From Melitaea cinxia (lineage: Eukaryota > Arthropoda > Insecta > Lepidoptera > Nymphalidae), in NCBI RefSeq assembly GCF_905220565.1, contig NC_059396.1, forward strand, positions 7,847,206 to 7,911,205: a DNA stretch of 64,000 bases, in the 5' to 3' direction. This document shows, in pieces, positions 9,024 through 21,180 of the stretch. Every line of letters begins with the position of its first letter. The stretch's first letter is position 1. The translations under genes and the position numbers were made by a program. The notes under the pieces are model-generated. The model was given only the letters and a program-made list of their open reading frames with translations. It had not been told where the DNA came from and did no database searches.

Positions 9024-12000
9024 TAATCAATCTCAAGTTTCCGGAATGATCCTTGATCCACGTGATCCTTCTTTATCCGTTTTGATTCGTCTGTTCCAAA
9101 CTCCATTTCTCGTTCCATCCATGGTCTGTATTCGATGACTTTTTTTTCCCAATAATCTAAAAAAGTAATGAAAATTAACACTGCCAACTAACGTAGCAAG
9201 TTTTGAGATAAAAAAATAGTTTGTGTCATTCCGAGTCTTCTTCAACACTTATTTTTTAAACGGTTTTATTTAGCTCACCCCGTTTGTTTTATTTTTTATT
9301 ATTCTTGGGTCAAATTTAGTAATTCAAATTTCACCCTCTTCCTGTCAACCGATTAATCTGAAATTTTATATACACTTTGGATTTTGGTGACAATACAATT
9401 ATGTTTATTCATTATCATTATAAATTCAAGATGGCCGCCGCTACAAAATGGCGGATAATTTATGTTTTATTAATCCCATCAATATGGGTATCAAATGAAA
9501 GGGCTCAACAAGCAGAATACAATATACTATAAAAAATTGAAATCCAAGATGGCGGCCGCTACAAAATGGCGGATAACGTAGGTTTTATCAATCCCATCAA
9601 TATGGGTATCAAATGAAAGGGCTCAACAAGCAGAATACAATAAACTATAAAAAGTTGAAATACAAGATGGCGGCCGCTACAAAATGGGGGATAACGTAGG
9701 TTTTATCGATCCCATCAATATGGGTATCAAATGAAAGGGCTCAACAAGCAGAATACAATAAACTATAAAAAGTTGAAATACAAGATGGCGGCCGCTACAA
9801 AATGGGGGATAACGTAGGTTTTATCGATCCCATCAATATGGGTATCAAATGAAAGTGCTCAACCAGTATAATCAATGTACTATATAAAATTAAAATCCAA
9901 GATGGCGGCCTCTACAAAATGGCGGATAACTTAGGTTTTATCAATCCCATCAACATGGGTATCAAATGAAAGGTCTCAACAAGTAGAATACAATTTACTA
10001 TGCAAAATTGAAATCTAAGCTGGCCGCTGCTACCAAATGTCTGATAACAATTTTTTATCAATCCCACCAATATGGGTATCAAATAAAAGGGCTTGACAAG
10101 AAGAATACAGTGCACTATACAACCTCAATATTTAAGATGGGCCTTGCAATAATGAAGCACTAAATGAATTAAACAGAATGCGAAATAAAAACTAAAAACT
10201 AGAAAATAAAAATAGGTAAAAAAACTTTTTAAGTTAAACGGTTTTATGTTAAACATACATTGCAATGTTTAAGATAAATGTACTAAAAACCAAAAAATAA
10301 TAAAATAGATACAGTCGTGGGAATTATAAACATATGCATAGACTAGACTAAAATAAAACCGTGGGGCACGTCAATTGTCTACAAATTATCGACTTAATGT
10401 GCGATAGAAGAATCGTTTAATTCGTCGTTAAAATAGGCAGTTGGCCCGCAGACGGTGAGGAAATTACTTACTATTTTCTTGCTCATGGAAATTCCAATAG
10501 TTATACACTCCATGTAAATAAAAGAGATGTTTCAACTAGTTTATCGTTGGACATTCACACTGCTGGCTGGCGAGGAATCGTTTCACTGCTCGTAGTTTGT
10601 CTTTAATCGACAAAACATATGATAAAAGTACTACTCGCTCACCACTATGAAACCCTAAAACTCGCTTATAATCGAGCTTGCTAGCTTGTTTCCACATTCT
10701 AGCCCTACTTATCACACGTCCATCGTTGTCGGTTGAACAACTGCCTAATTATAGTGTAACATTACAAAACAAACATTTTAATCAACGATTGTAGACAATT
10801 GACGTGCCCCACGGTTTTATTTTAGTCTAGTCTATGCATATGTTTATAATTCCCACGACTGTATCTATTTTATTATTTTTTGGTTTTTAGTACATTTATC
10901 TTAAACATTGCAATGTATGTTTAACATAAAACCGTTTAACTTAAAAAGTTTTTTTACCTATTTTTATTTAGTTTTTATTATTATTTAGTTATACGTATAT
11001 CTAGAATACCTCCTACTTAATTTTTTAAATATAAAATTCAGTAATTATAGTATAGAAGTACTCTTGCATACTAAAATTACAAAACTGATAGACTTCTTAT
11101 TTATTGGTTTGATTAACTTATCTAATTTTATTAGTATTAATCCTTCCTGCCTACCATTACATCCATCCATCCTTACAAACTTTCAAGTTATTATTATGAT
11201 ATAGCTGCCCGGACAGACTTCGTTCCGTCAAAAGTTAATATTTTTTTTTCCATGGGCCTTAAGAAATATACAAAAAAATAAATAAGCCGCATTGATCGAG
11301 CCATTCTCGAGTTATGCGCTTAGCAACATTCATTTTTATTTATACTATAGATTATTTATACAGATATGACTTTGACTCCAAAACCTACGCACACACACCA
11401 CATAAATATTATAAAGATACCGCCTCATATATGACACTCATAATTTAGATATCTCAATAGTAATAACAATGATTCTCAAGGTAAATTCCATTCAAAAATA
11501 AATGTTTATAATGCTAGGATTTTAAGACTTTTTTTGCATCGAATGATGCACGTGTTACTTGGCCTTGATTTAATAGCAAAGGCTAACAAGTCAACTTAAC
11601 TAAACTCTTTAAAGCCCCCTCCGCAAAAAACTAACTTGGTTGTTTTTGAAATTATACTAGCACATGTGAAGCGTTTAGTCAAGTAATTATAAGAAAATGA
11701 AACATAATTCCGTTTTGTACCGAAAATGCATAATATCATATTGGAAAAATGATAGATATTAAAGCCGCTAGATCTATTTTAACAACACGTAACTAAAAAC
11801 CACTGCAAGTCTCTATCACTAGAAAATACCGCACCGAATTCACTTCGAGAGCTATGATGCCTCAGACAGAGATTGGGGTCAAACTTATAGCAGCAATAGT
11901 TTTGCGTCGGGTGTTTAACACTATTAATTATTTCTTTAAATATATTGAAAATATATCACAATTAATAAAATGAAAACATAGAAACAAAAGTGAATTTTAA

Positions 12001-15000
12001 ACTATTTTACCTAATATCTCATCGATGGTACCCGCCGTTCCTCCGTATTCCACAGGCAGTGTTTCTTTAGGTAAAGATTGCAGTAATTCTTCCTTATTTT
12101 TGTATATTCTTAACTAAAATTCAAAATGAAATGTAAAAGTATATAAGATGTATGAAAGGGATGGATGTATGGAAAGTTTTATTTAAACTCTAAATTTAAT
12201 TATAATCTAGTCACTTCGAAGAAAAATAGCTTTACTTTATACGAGGACATTTTTGGAAAATGGATAAATATAAATGCATCAAAAATGGATATGTGCGACC
12301 TTGGATCCCAGTTTAAAAATGCCGTCACAAATGTATGCACAATTTTAGTTTCATAAAAACGGCAGAAGATGATCACAAAGTTGTTTCTTCCAAAACCTTA
12401 ACTTAACACATGAATTTCTTAATTCTATAACATAATATAACTCACTCTTTCCCGTGATTTTTGACCCAAGAATCCAGATATCAGTTTAAAAATAACCTCA
12501 ATACCAGACGGTACATTTACATGATGGCTGCCTTTAAATCGTAAAGGCAACGACTCCTGAAAGAGACAAGATTTAAATTATCTTTAAATTAAAAAGAGGC
12601 AAAATAGATTAAACAGAAAATAGTTTTGTTTTTTGTACGGTTAAATACTAATTTTACGCTTCAAATAATTTAATGTATTAATAATTATTAATAAGGTTAT
12701 TGGTATCTACGCATATACATATTATGACTAATAAATTGAATAACTCTTTTAATAAATTGTGTAGATTACTATGTTGTTCGTTCGTTCTTACTAATTTGTA
12801 CTAAAGATAAAATATATCATGTTATTATTATTTTGTGTTATTCGACACTTAGTAAAGATCAATATCTAGATTTGAAAAGCATATCACGTATCTCTTCTGC
12901 AACCACAATCAATCAGTAATTATGCTGCGTGAGTGTATTATATCTGCATAATGTTTATTTGTCTATTTCTTTATTTAATTTATATTCAACGATATCCAAA
13001 AACAATATAGGCTCTATACAGAATATTATTTCGCTACTTATTTAGCGGTAAAAGTAATAAATACCTCCTATATATACTTCTCCCTATAAGTATGTAGTTA
13101 TTTTTTTCTTGTTAATATAAATACTTACATTTTTTATAATAAACATTTTTCGAAAGGTAATAATTTTCTTCATTTTGAACCTCTAAGAACCATATTAATC
13201 AAGAATTGAATTGAAATTAATTTTCCAGGCAATTTTAACATATTTTTCTCCGACGACCTTTTTTTTAAAATTTGGTTTGATTATTGATTTATTTTTCTTC
13301 GTATAAATTAAAGACAATTCAATGTATATACCTGACTAACAGCTACCAGTTTCCTTAGCATGCTAGGAGTGGCTTCCGCTAGATGATTTAAAGTAACTTT
13401 CTCATAATCAACAGCTATCTGTGTTCCTATCACAGTGGCGGTGTCGTTTTCAACAACTAAAATCTGTAACAAATTATTATTTTATGATTTTATTGACTGA
13501 TACAGCCTGTAACCTCCAACTACTGGGTATATACCTTTTTAACAATTTTGGAAAAGAGTAGAATATTAATCTACCACGATGCTCCACTACAGTTTGGCTA
13601 ATATATTTCCAGTATTAGTAACGATTGTTATCTTGTGTCTACTCGTATGATAACGACTGTCTCCGAGTCACTTTGGAAAAACCCACACCACATTTAGCAC
13701 TTCTTAAGTGAATTAAAACAGTTGCATTTTGGAAAAGCTCACCAGGAAAATGCAATAGAGGTAAACATTTGAGTAGGTTGGTAAAGGACACGAAGAAAAT
13801 TGCTGGCCTACAATGGCAACATGTAGCCCAATACTGGGAAAATGGAATGTTTTTGAGGAAGCCTTAAAGGGGGACCTGGAAGAGGTTCCAAAAAAAGTGC
13901 TTAACCAAATTGATGTGTACCTTACAAGATAATATATTTTGAATATATTGTCTATACTAATATTATAAAGAGGTAAAGTTTCTAACTTTGTTTGTTTGTA
14001 AGGGGTAATCTTCGCAAATACTGATCCGATCATGAAAATTCTTTCACAAGTAGAAAGCTACAAACGCTACAAACGCTACAAAGCGTTATTGTACAAAAAA
14101 ATCTGTGATAAATAATAGTATATGTAAATCAAGTCGGAGAAATGCGAGCGAGATGAAAAGTTTACTATATGTTTGCATCACCAAAATATAATAATTAACG
14201 CCCAACGAAGTGGGCACGGGTCGGCTTGTAAATAATGTTATTAGTACAATTAGAAGAATTATTCTCATTAACGAAATTTTTCATTGGTTCTTAATTACGA
14301 AACTTGTATAATTAAAGGGAAAATTTTACCAAAAATATACTTTTTACGTTTTATTTTTTTATTACATATTTCTTAACTTAATAATTAAAAATGTGAAAAT
14401 ATTATGTTTCGGATAAAGAGAATATTTGCACGAAAATATGTACGGAGACATAATATAAATTAATAGCTACAATATATAAGCTTACTAGCTAATCCTGCAA
14501 ATTTTGTTTTGCCATATATGTTATTAACCCCTTTATCCCCCCCCCCTCCCCCTCTTATAACTTAGGGATATGAAAAAATAGATATTGGCTGATTCTCAGA
14601 CCTACCCGATATGGACACAAAATTTCATAATATTTTATTAACCCCCTAAATCCTCCCCCCCCCTTATAAATGAGGGCTATGAAAAATATATGTTGTTCGA
14701 TTCTCAGACCTACCCAATATGCACACAAAATTTCATGAGAATCGGTCAAGCTATTTCGGAGTTTAACTACAAACACCGCGACACGAGAATTTTATATATT
14801 AGATATTATATATATTAGTATAATAAGATATTAAGGTGGCGCTAATGTCATTCGTGAAAGTTGCGTAAAGTGTATGATTTTTTATATGAGAATATCTAAG
14901 AAAATATTTCTGTTTGTAAGGGCTACCGGTTGGCGTTAACGCTATTCGACAGATGAGGGTATCTAGTGGATAAAAGTTTATGTTTCAGCCTGTAATATCC

Positions 15001-16651
15001 CACTGCTGGGCATTGGGCTTCCTTTCCCATGTAGGAAAAGGGTCAACTTAATCTTAATCTATCACGCTGCTCCAATGCGGGTTGGCAGAAATATTCTCTA
15101 CTATGAACAACGATCGCTATACATACATGTACATGATAACAACCGGGACCGACGGCTTAACGTGCTCTCCGAGGCACGGTGGGAAGACCCACAAGAACTC
15201 ACATCCAGACTGGAAATAAATATACTCGTATGTATAAACACAAATATCCACACCGAGCGGGATTTGAACCCGCGACTGTTGGTGTGTTTTGGCGCCGCTG
15301 ACACGGCACACGCACCATTACACCAGAGCGGTCGTCATTTTAATTTTATTTAAATGTAAAATGTATAGATTTATTTATTCATAAAGCAAAATCAAGGCCA
15401 TAGTTATTGTTGGCAGAATAATAAGGAAATCGCATATTAAACAAAAAAAAAATTAACCATTTTTTTACCAATTTTAATAATGATTAAAAAGTACTTGTAC
15501 TTACCTGAACTAAATAATATAAAATACACATTAAATAAGCTACACTGTATTTTTCAATATCATACCGTCCCGGCCTTATGAGAATAACACAGGGTCGTTG
15601 CTCATTATTTGCTTGTGGCAAAATAACGCATGTACTGAAATCAGTAAAAACATGCATTACATTAACGATATGTACTATGAAATTTTCTATTAAAGATACA
15701 AACTGCTTATAGGCACATGACTGATAAGATCTACAGCATAAAACTAAAAACGGCTTCAAAAAAATATAACGTTACACAAACAAATCATTAACCACGTTAA
15801 AAGTAATATAATAGTAATTGCAAAATAAGATGTCTTTACAGCAATATACTCAGACAAAAATAAAGGTGAGGTTAGCATTCATTGAAATCTGATGTTTGTA
15901 ATAATTTTTTATAATGAATGATTATCATGTAATGAATGATTTTACAGAATATCCAACATTTATTATCGTAATAAAAATTTTACAGCTGTAAAGAAAATTT
16001 ACCCCAGCCTCAAAAAATTTATAAATTCGGGTTCAGTTGGCTTTAGTCGTAAAGTTATTTCAGGGGCAGTTGTTCGCAAAGAGTAAAACAGATCGATCTT
16101 TTCTTTGACACGTTCTAGACTGAACTTGCAACCTCTGAGTATAGCGATAAGCCACTGGTCATCTGCAAAACGAAAAAATATGTTAGTGAATATTACTGTC
16201 ACAAAACTTCGAAACTGGAAATTGAAAAAGATATGAGGTGAAACACAGCAGAAAATACAAAATCAAAATCTGGAGCAATCCGACTTGGTAAAAAGTCAGA
16301 CAAATATTACTGCTCTAAGCCCAATGTGCTCCTGTGGTGAGTAAGGCCTAGGAGTAACTTGTACCTCTACAGAGCCCTAAGATTGACATAGCGCGTGTTA
16401 TACTGCAAACGTCAACAGGCACATAACATCAGGCAGACTAGACTGTACGTTGATTTGTCACCCAATGGTTTAAAAATTAAACAAAAAAATATTAAAAAAT
16501 TAACCAATCACCAACCTGTCCTCGCTTTTAAATGAGGTTGTTTTGATATCCATTCCTTTATATTCATTAAATCATTAGGAACTTGATTTGGATTCTCGTT
16601 CAGCTCATTTTTGGCTATTTTAGCCAAACCTGGTGATAGCTCTCGTATCAT
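9023..16651 (-). CDS. Gene A: CRAL-TRIO alpha-tocopherol-transfer-protein-like
   Basis: Cytosolic carrier of a small lipid by family; the ligand is unknown. Seven coding exons, in order of translation: 16651-16516, 16162-16003, 15634-15505, 13463-13332, 12556-12446, 12113-12011, 9156-9023. All have GT donors and AG acceptors, phases 1,2,0,0,0,1, giving 301 aa. Exons 1-2 hold the helical N-terminal domain (LAKIAKNELNENP; DDQWLIAILRGCKFSLE at about 46-62). Exons 3-6 form the lipid-binding fold with P190-x-R192-x-K194 and H197 in LPLRFKGSHHVNVP, and VEYGG (244-248). The tail is GSFRKLEID. An in-frame TAG lies three codons upstream of the start ATG, so this Met is the first possible one unless a 5' exon joins at the nearby AG. 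Compared with B-D the N-terminus is one residue shorter and the segment before GSFRK lacks the PG(K/R/Q)PKTAE block (it reads RIKKDHVDQ). Intron 6 is 2.85 kb and full of repeats. Confidence 0.92.
9427..10140 (+). repeat. Tandem array, six units of ~118 bp
   Basis: Unit anchors 'aagatgg' recur at about 9428, 9546, 9664, 9782, 9899, 10017 and 10134, a period of 117-118 bp. The inner units are nearly identical and the last ones more diverged. Each unit has two ATGGCGG-type motifs (CAAGATGGCGGC and AAAATGGCGGA) and 'atgggtatcaaatgaaaggg'. It lies in intron 6 of gene A. Confidence 0.93.
10204..10969. mobile_element. Foldback element with 181-bp inverted arms
   Basis: Left arm 10204-10384 and right arm 10789-10969 are inverted copies that match without gaps, apparently perfectly by eye. 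The 404-bp middle has no recognisable ORF. Long near-identical arms without coding capacity fit a MITE or foldback DNA element. A clear target duplication was not found. Located in intron 6 of gene A, just after the tandem array. Confidence 0.9.
11205..11345 (+). repeat. LINE-tail-like repeat scrap
   Basis: Contains 'gctgcccggacagacttcgt' and, later, 'gccattctcgagttatgcgc', the layout of the copies at 41035-41330 and 49380-49500. Intron 6 of gene A. Confidence 0.5.
13498..13690 (-). repeat. Decayed SINE copy
   Basis: Weak but ordered match to the tail half of the SINE at 14985-15340: 'cagcctgtaacctccaacta', then 'ccacgatgctccac', then 'agtaacgattg'. Intron 3 of gene A. Confidence 0.55.
13955..14060 (+). 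repeat. Interspersed repeat scrap ('actaatattataaag')
   Basis: 'tatactaatattataaagag' and 'ttgtttgtttgtaa' also occur at 55650-55780. No coding capacity. Confidence 0.5.
14480..14815 (+). repeat. Interspersed repeat, internally duplicated
   Basis: A block containing 'gattctcagacctacc' and 'cacaaaatttcat' occurs twice (about 14515-14645 and 14640-14780) and once more at 26205-26410. C-runs separate the parts. Probably a LINE 3' tail that is non-autonomous. Confidence 0.65.
14985..15340 (-). repeat. tRNA-derived SINE, full-length copy
   Basis: Reverse orientation. The tRNA-like head with B-box (minus GGGTTCAAATCCC) is at 15258-15271; the tail is 'cctgtaatatcccactgctg'. Short open frames inside are shadows of the repeat. 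Intron 3 of gene A. Confidence 0.85.
16235..16475 (+). repeat. Interspersed repeat (family 3), diverged
   Basis: 'acacagcagaaaatac', 'tctggagcaatccgacttgg' and 'cctgtggtgagtaagg' align in order with the copy at 4961-5240. It lies in intron 1 of gene A. Confidence 0.65.
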
Positions 16652-17409
16652 TGAAGGTAACTATAAGTTTAAATTGAGAGTGCATCAATTAATGTATTAA
16701 TACATACATTTTTAGATACAAATTAATTTTTATTTTTATTTTACAGGCCAACTATTTCGTACGTACTTATAGCAGCTAAGTGGCACTATCCGAAGACAAG
16801 ATTAATATTATATATTAATAGTTTTACGTTATAAAATAAAATCACATAATTAAAGACCCTACTACGCAAAATGTTATATAGTAAACAAAATACAATCAGA
16901 TAAGAATAAGAAAACTCATTCGCACATAAGCCTTATAGAAATAGCATAAGTACACTAAGTTTACCTACTTATTTTTGCTTTTAAAGATTTTTGAACGTTG
17001 TTTAAAACAATTATTACTTTATTATTTTCAAATTCTGATGTGTGTTTACGGCAGTAAAGACACTCTATCTCTGCCGTGGGTGCCGTAAGGGATAACACGG
17101 TTCCACTACCACCTTGGAACTTAAAAAGCCGACCGATGGCGGGATAAAAATGGCCTATGTCCAGCTGTGGACTAGGATAGGTTAATGTGTGTGTGTGTCT
17201 GTGTGTATTTTCAAATTATAATTACTTTAAACTTTTATTTAATGATTTTATTTACATTGTTTCACATTACGTTAACTTAGGACCGAATTGAAAAGCTTTT
17301 AAAATATTATCGATATAAAAAACCATGACATTTTTCCTGACAACTACTCCGCTTAACAACATGTTAATAAATTTATACGATTTTTACAAATTACTTAAAG
17401 TCATTTAAG

Positions 17410-17435
17410 TACAAATATGTTTAAACATATTTGTA
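17410..17435. repeat. 26-bp perfect palindrome
   Basis: Two 13-bp halves meeting at TTT|AAA (17422/17423), reading 'tacaaatatgttt' and its reverse complement. In AT-rich DNA this may be chance. Confidence 0.7.
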
Positions 17436-18215
17436 TTTCTCTCAAAGAGAAAATTAAACCACGATCAATATTATAATTCCTATTTCCTTATAGTAAAAAA
17501 AAAGTTTACTTTTTACAAGTTATAAATATAATAACAGCATATAAATATTTCAAGAATTTTATACATGAAAAATACAACGTATCAATTTAATTAAACTCTT
17601 CATTTCATAACTTTTAGTTGTGTCACTTACTCTGCATAAAATACGGTTGTTATAAAAAAATACTGTAGATAAGAAATGTAAATACTACAACCACGTTTAC
17701 TGTAAGAAGAAACTTAACTAAATATATTTACCGTTTGTTTAATAATAATATTCACAATAATGTAGCTGCAATTTTAAACAATGTCTTTCAGACACGACCT
17801 ATCACGATAAATTAGTATCACGATATAATGAAAAACGTGTTTTAACCGCGCGCTTGGTTATCTCTATAATTAAAACCATGTAATAAATATATTACTGTAA
17901 ATTACAAAAAAAGTATTGTGAAATAATGTAATGTTACGAATAACGTATACTGCCAGTGCATTTTTTGAGACTGTGCGGTGGATCGATGGCCTATTGGCTA
18001 GTAATGTATTATCGCATTGACCGATAAGCTTGCAAGGTACCGTATTTCTGCTAAATTGATACCTAACCATATAACTTGTAAAGTGACATCATTATAATAA
18101 AACAGAGCGTTAACATTGATGCAAATACTTGCAATTACTTTCAAATAACTGTAATGATGCCAGACGTAGACTTGGGTAACTCATGGGTGAATGATACAAA
18201 TGAAACATATCTTTT

Positions 18216-18246
18216 CAAGTGAGCTAGTCTCTGATCAGCTCACTTG
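18216..18246. repeat. 10-bp stem hairpin
   Basis: CAAGTGAGCT (18216-18225) and its reverse complement (18237-18246) with an 11-nt loop. The flanks 'tgaaac' and 'gtttca' extend it imperfectly. 'agctcact' and 'gagctaaatgag' motifs recur nearby, suggesting a decayed MITE. Confidence 0.55.
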
Positions 18247-18599
18247 CGTTTCAAATATATCTCCAGCTCACTAGGTTTATGTTTCATTTTCGAGATACTG
18301 ACGTACTGAGTGAGAGTAAACGAGACTAAGCTAGTGATCCACCCGATCGGACACTGGCGCTTATCATGTGAAAGAGAGAGATAGTTAGCTATGGCTCTGA
18401 ATCTTTTCGATTCATATGTCACAAGGCCATAGACTCAATCGTCTTGCTTTGAACAAGCGAAAAAGTATTTTTTTTTCTTGACACCATTAGGTTGCATTTT
18501 GGTTGCATTATAAAATTATTTTACTGAGCTAAATGAGCTGAAGAGCTAAATGAGTGATATTGTATATCCTAAGATCAAAATTATATAGGTATATCTCTC

Positions 18600-18830
18600 T
18601 TTTCTTTTCAGTGATACAAACTTCGCAAGGCTAGGCCAGACACGTCTTGAAGTGGAGACCGACGGCGACGTCCCACAGTTCCCACACCACGTCTTGGCAA
18701 ACGCAGTGTGGGACGTCACCGGTCCGCTGGACCGACCGTTTACATAAGATTGCGCAAGCTTAGGTAGTCCTATGTCCAGCAGTGGACTGCGATAGGCTGA
18801 ACTGACTGACTGACTGAACTTTACAACGAT
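18600..18830 (+). repeat. LINE 3'-end scrap (RTE-like)
   Basis: Ends in 'cctatgtccagcagtggac', the DNA of the RTE C-terminal VQQWT motif in a shifted frame, followed by (ctga)n. The upstream part is GC-richer than its surroundings. Decayed. Confidence 0.5.
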
Positions 18831-19690
18831 ATATAGTAAGTAAAATACATATTTTGCAACTATTTAGGTATCTAAGTGTATCTAATAATGACCTGGTTTT
18901 ACATATTAAATAAATTTTGTATTATAGTTAAATTACAATTTTATTATTAGAACGTATTCTTTGACTACGTTCAAATCGCTACCCTACACTAAGTACATAT
19001 AATAATGCCATGATAATATGATGCCAATGTCATACTGGTATTCATTTAAAAGAATCAAATCACTATATGCCTTGACTTATGGCAGGTTTTTGAAATATAA
19101 ATTGTCTTGATTATTGAATTAATATGATAGTCTTTTAGTATTGAATATTTTAGTGCTTTGAGTAGGTTTTTTTCTTCGCCTAAAAGTATTAGTTGAGTAA
19201 ATATTATTTTTATAACTCATTTTACAACGAGAAAATAAAAGAATTAGATAACTAAGTCGACTAAACTGAAACAGCATGTAATAAATGAGATAAAGTATAA
19301 GATATCGATATAAACGTTAACTCATGTTAGCATGCATGTTAACTATTAAACATTATTTCTTTGGTACGTACAATCATACCAATATTAATTAATTATAAGT
19401 ACGTATACTAGAAAGTCGCATTTATAGTTAAACAACATTTTTTATTACGTTATGCATAGATTAAAAAATAAACTATATTATTTGTAGTCAGTAAGGTGAT
19501 AATGAAATTGTTTTTTTATAACTAAATCAGATGTAGTGAAATTATACTTAACCCCTAAAGCATTATATTATTGTTAAAAGTTTACGCCTACTTTTTTACA
19601 CAGCCAGTACATTACGATTACGCTGGTATAAATAATATTAAGCGATAAGTAATAGATTAGAAGACTGATACACACTACTACGTTATCCAT
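18831..19690. other. AT-rich intergenic, nothing recognised
   Basis: No gene, splice-framed exon or repeat family recognised. Confidence 0.45.
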
Positions 19691-19696
19691 ATCAAT

Positions 19697-20010
19697 ATCA
19701 TGCCGAGGTCGGACTCGACCTCGTGATCAGCCGCATAAAAAGTTTAGGGCTTCGTGTCAGAATTGACAAGACCGAAGCCCTCTTCTTCCGCGGGACCGAA
19801 CGCAAGGGACGCCCACCGGGCGCTACCCTGCAGATCGGAAAGGAGAAGGTCAGGATGAGCACCCAAATCAAATATCTGGGGCTCATCCTTGACGGAGGGT
19901 GGACCTTCGGCCCACACTTCTCTATGGTGGGACCGAAGGTCGTGAAGGTGGCGAGTGCACTGGGCAGACTCCTCCCGAACCTCGGAGAACCCAGTGTCGT
20001 CTGGGCCGCT
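19697..20010 (+). pseudogene. R1-clade LINE reverse transcriptase, C-terminal scrap
   Basis: The translation has LGLRVRIDKTEALFFRG, IKYLGLILDGGWTFGPHF and ALGRLLPNL. These are landmarks of the thumb/connection region after the reverse-transcriptase core in R1-type non-LTR elements, recognised from the family. The frame starts and ends abruptly and continues into unrelated repeat sequence at about 20011. Confidence 0.75.
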
Positions 20011-20229
20011 ATATGTCGGCTTTACCGACCAAGACCCCTGCGGGAGCCTTCAGCCGCTTTAATTGGAGGGTCCTGGATCTGCAGGAGATAGGAACCCTCC
20101 AGCTTCAGGCTGGCCTCGGCGAAAAGGCCAGACTTCTCCTCTATGGGGACTGTCCGGCTCACCTCTGAACAATCCCGACAACGCCGTGTCTAGCAGGACC
20201 GGGTTGCCATCCTGGCCCGACACGGACAC
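20011..20229 (+). repeat. LINE-derived repeat fragment
   Basis: Shares 'cccctgcgggagccttcagc' and flanking sequence with 7951-8140. GC-rich compared with the host DNA. Confidence 0.5.
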
Positions 20230-20410
20230 AGGAGCGTTACTGGAAGCGCATTAAGTAACGCCTCCTACGCACCCCCGTTCGTCGCCTGCGGACGCAGGCC
20301 TCGTCGGCGGCCTCCTCTCTCATCCACTCGTCATTCTCCTTCTGGGACATTACTGTCTCGCAGAAGGAGACCATCGCCTTCCAGTACTCGTCGTCGCCGA
20401 GCATCGCGGT
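20230..20410 (-). pseudogene. R1-clade LINE ORF end, opposite orientation
   Basis: The minus-strand frame gives ITAMLGDDEYWKAMVSFCE and then an arginine-rich stretch, resembling the C-terminal end of R1-like ORF2. It faces the fragment at 19697-20010, so this 0.7-kb island is a rearranged patchwork. Confidence 0.55.
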
Positions 20411-20830
20411 TATCCTGCTAGTAGCTTAACTTAGACTCATTCAATAATTAATTTGTGCAAACGAATAAATTGTTAACAACTCAGCAGCAGTGAAGGTGAG
20501 CGTTGATACTTATCTCAAAGGGGGCCTCCTTAAACCTACACCTAGGTCGCAAGTCCTAGGCACTTCTCTGAGTTACTCCCTCTGCCATACGATGAACTCG
20601 GCACACGCATGGTGAAACCATCGAATACTAAGAAGTTTGGCCCCGTTAAATTATAACTATCTTTTGTTACCTCATATTGAAATTAACCAGTCTGACCTCC
20701 TACTTCCGACATATTTATAATTTTTGTCTGTTAAAAAAAATTTAAATTTCACGATAACAATTATACATATATACAAAGTTTGTGATATGTTTTGTTGGTT
20801 ATTACTTGTATATATAAGCGAGTAGTAGCT

Positions 20831-21164
20831 AGTTATAATTACGACTCGTCCATCCGCTCTAGATTAAGGTACAGAGAATAAAATACATAGAATAAGGTAC
20901 ATAGAATAAAATACATAAAGTAAAATTCATAGAATAAGCAAGAGACGCAAACTCAGCGTCTGGTCCCCCTCCCCCTCCTGACGTCCGCTGGGCCGAGACT
21001 GTAATGGTTAAGTCAGACATTAAAGCCTCCAAATCGGTTATAATTATGTCTTTCATTAATTTTGCTTAAATTAAGTTAGTTGGTATGTCTTTCATTAATT
21101 TTGTTCAAATTTAGTTAATAGTTAATTCGTATAAATAGTTTTCAAAAGGCTCCGAAACCAAAAA
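20831..21164 (+). repeat. 5' LTR
   Basis: 334 bp, matching 25884-26170 in order: 'ctctagattaaggtaca', repeated 'acatagaataa' units, 'gcaagagacgcaaactcagc', 'cattaaagcctccaaatcgg' and 'tataaatagttttcaaaa'. It has a tandem duplication around 'tatgtctttcattaatttt' that is single in the other LTR. Confidence 0.88.
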
Positions 21165-21180
21165 TGGCGCAGCCGGTGAT
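21165..21180 (+). promoter_or_regulatory. Primer binding site (tRNA-primed)
   Basis: TGGCGCAGCCGGTGAT starts immediately after the 5' LTR. TGG plus this sequence would pair with a tRNA 3' end of serine type. The choice of tRNA is inference from related elements. Confidence 0.65.

Larger units (their letters stand above)
16657..18595. other. Intergenic, upstream of gene A
   Basis: AT-rich. Holds a reversed family-2 scrap (17040-17190), a 26-bp perfect palindrome (17410-17435) and a hairpin (18216-18246). The gene A promoter should lie here but no convincing TATA or initiator pair was chosen. Confidence 0.4.

Noticed and set aside
9427..10140. CRISPR-like array
   Set aside because: The repeats are directly adjacent 118-bp units without unique spacers, in a eukaryotic intron.
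12165..12356. 63-codon plus-strand frame between exons 5 and 6 of gene A
   Set aside because: No similarity to anything known; lies in an intron on the opposite strand, and chance is more likely.
17410..17435. 26-bp palindrome as a regulatory operator
   Set aside because: Purely AT-rich and isolated; chance or a decayed MITE cannot be excluded.
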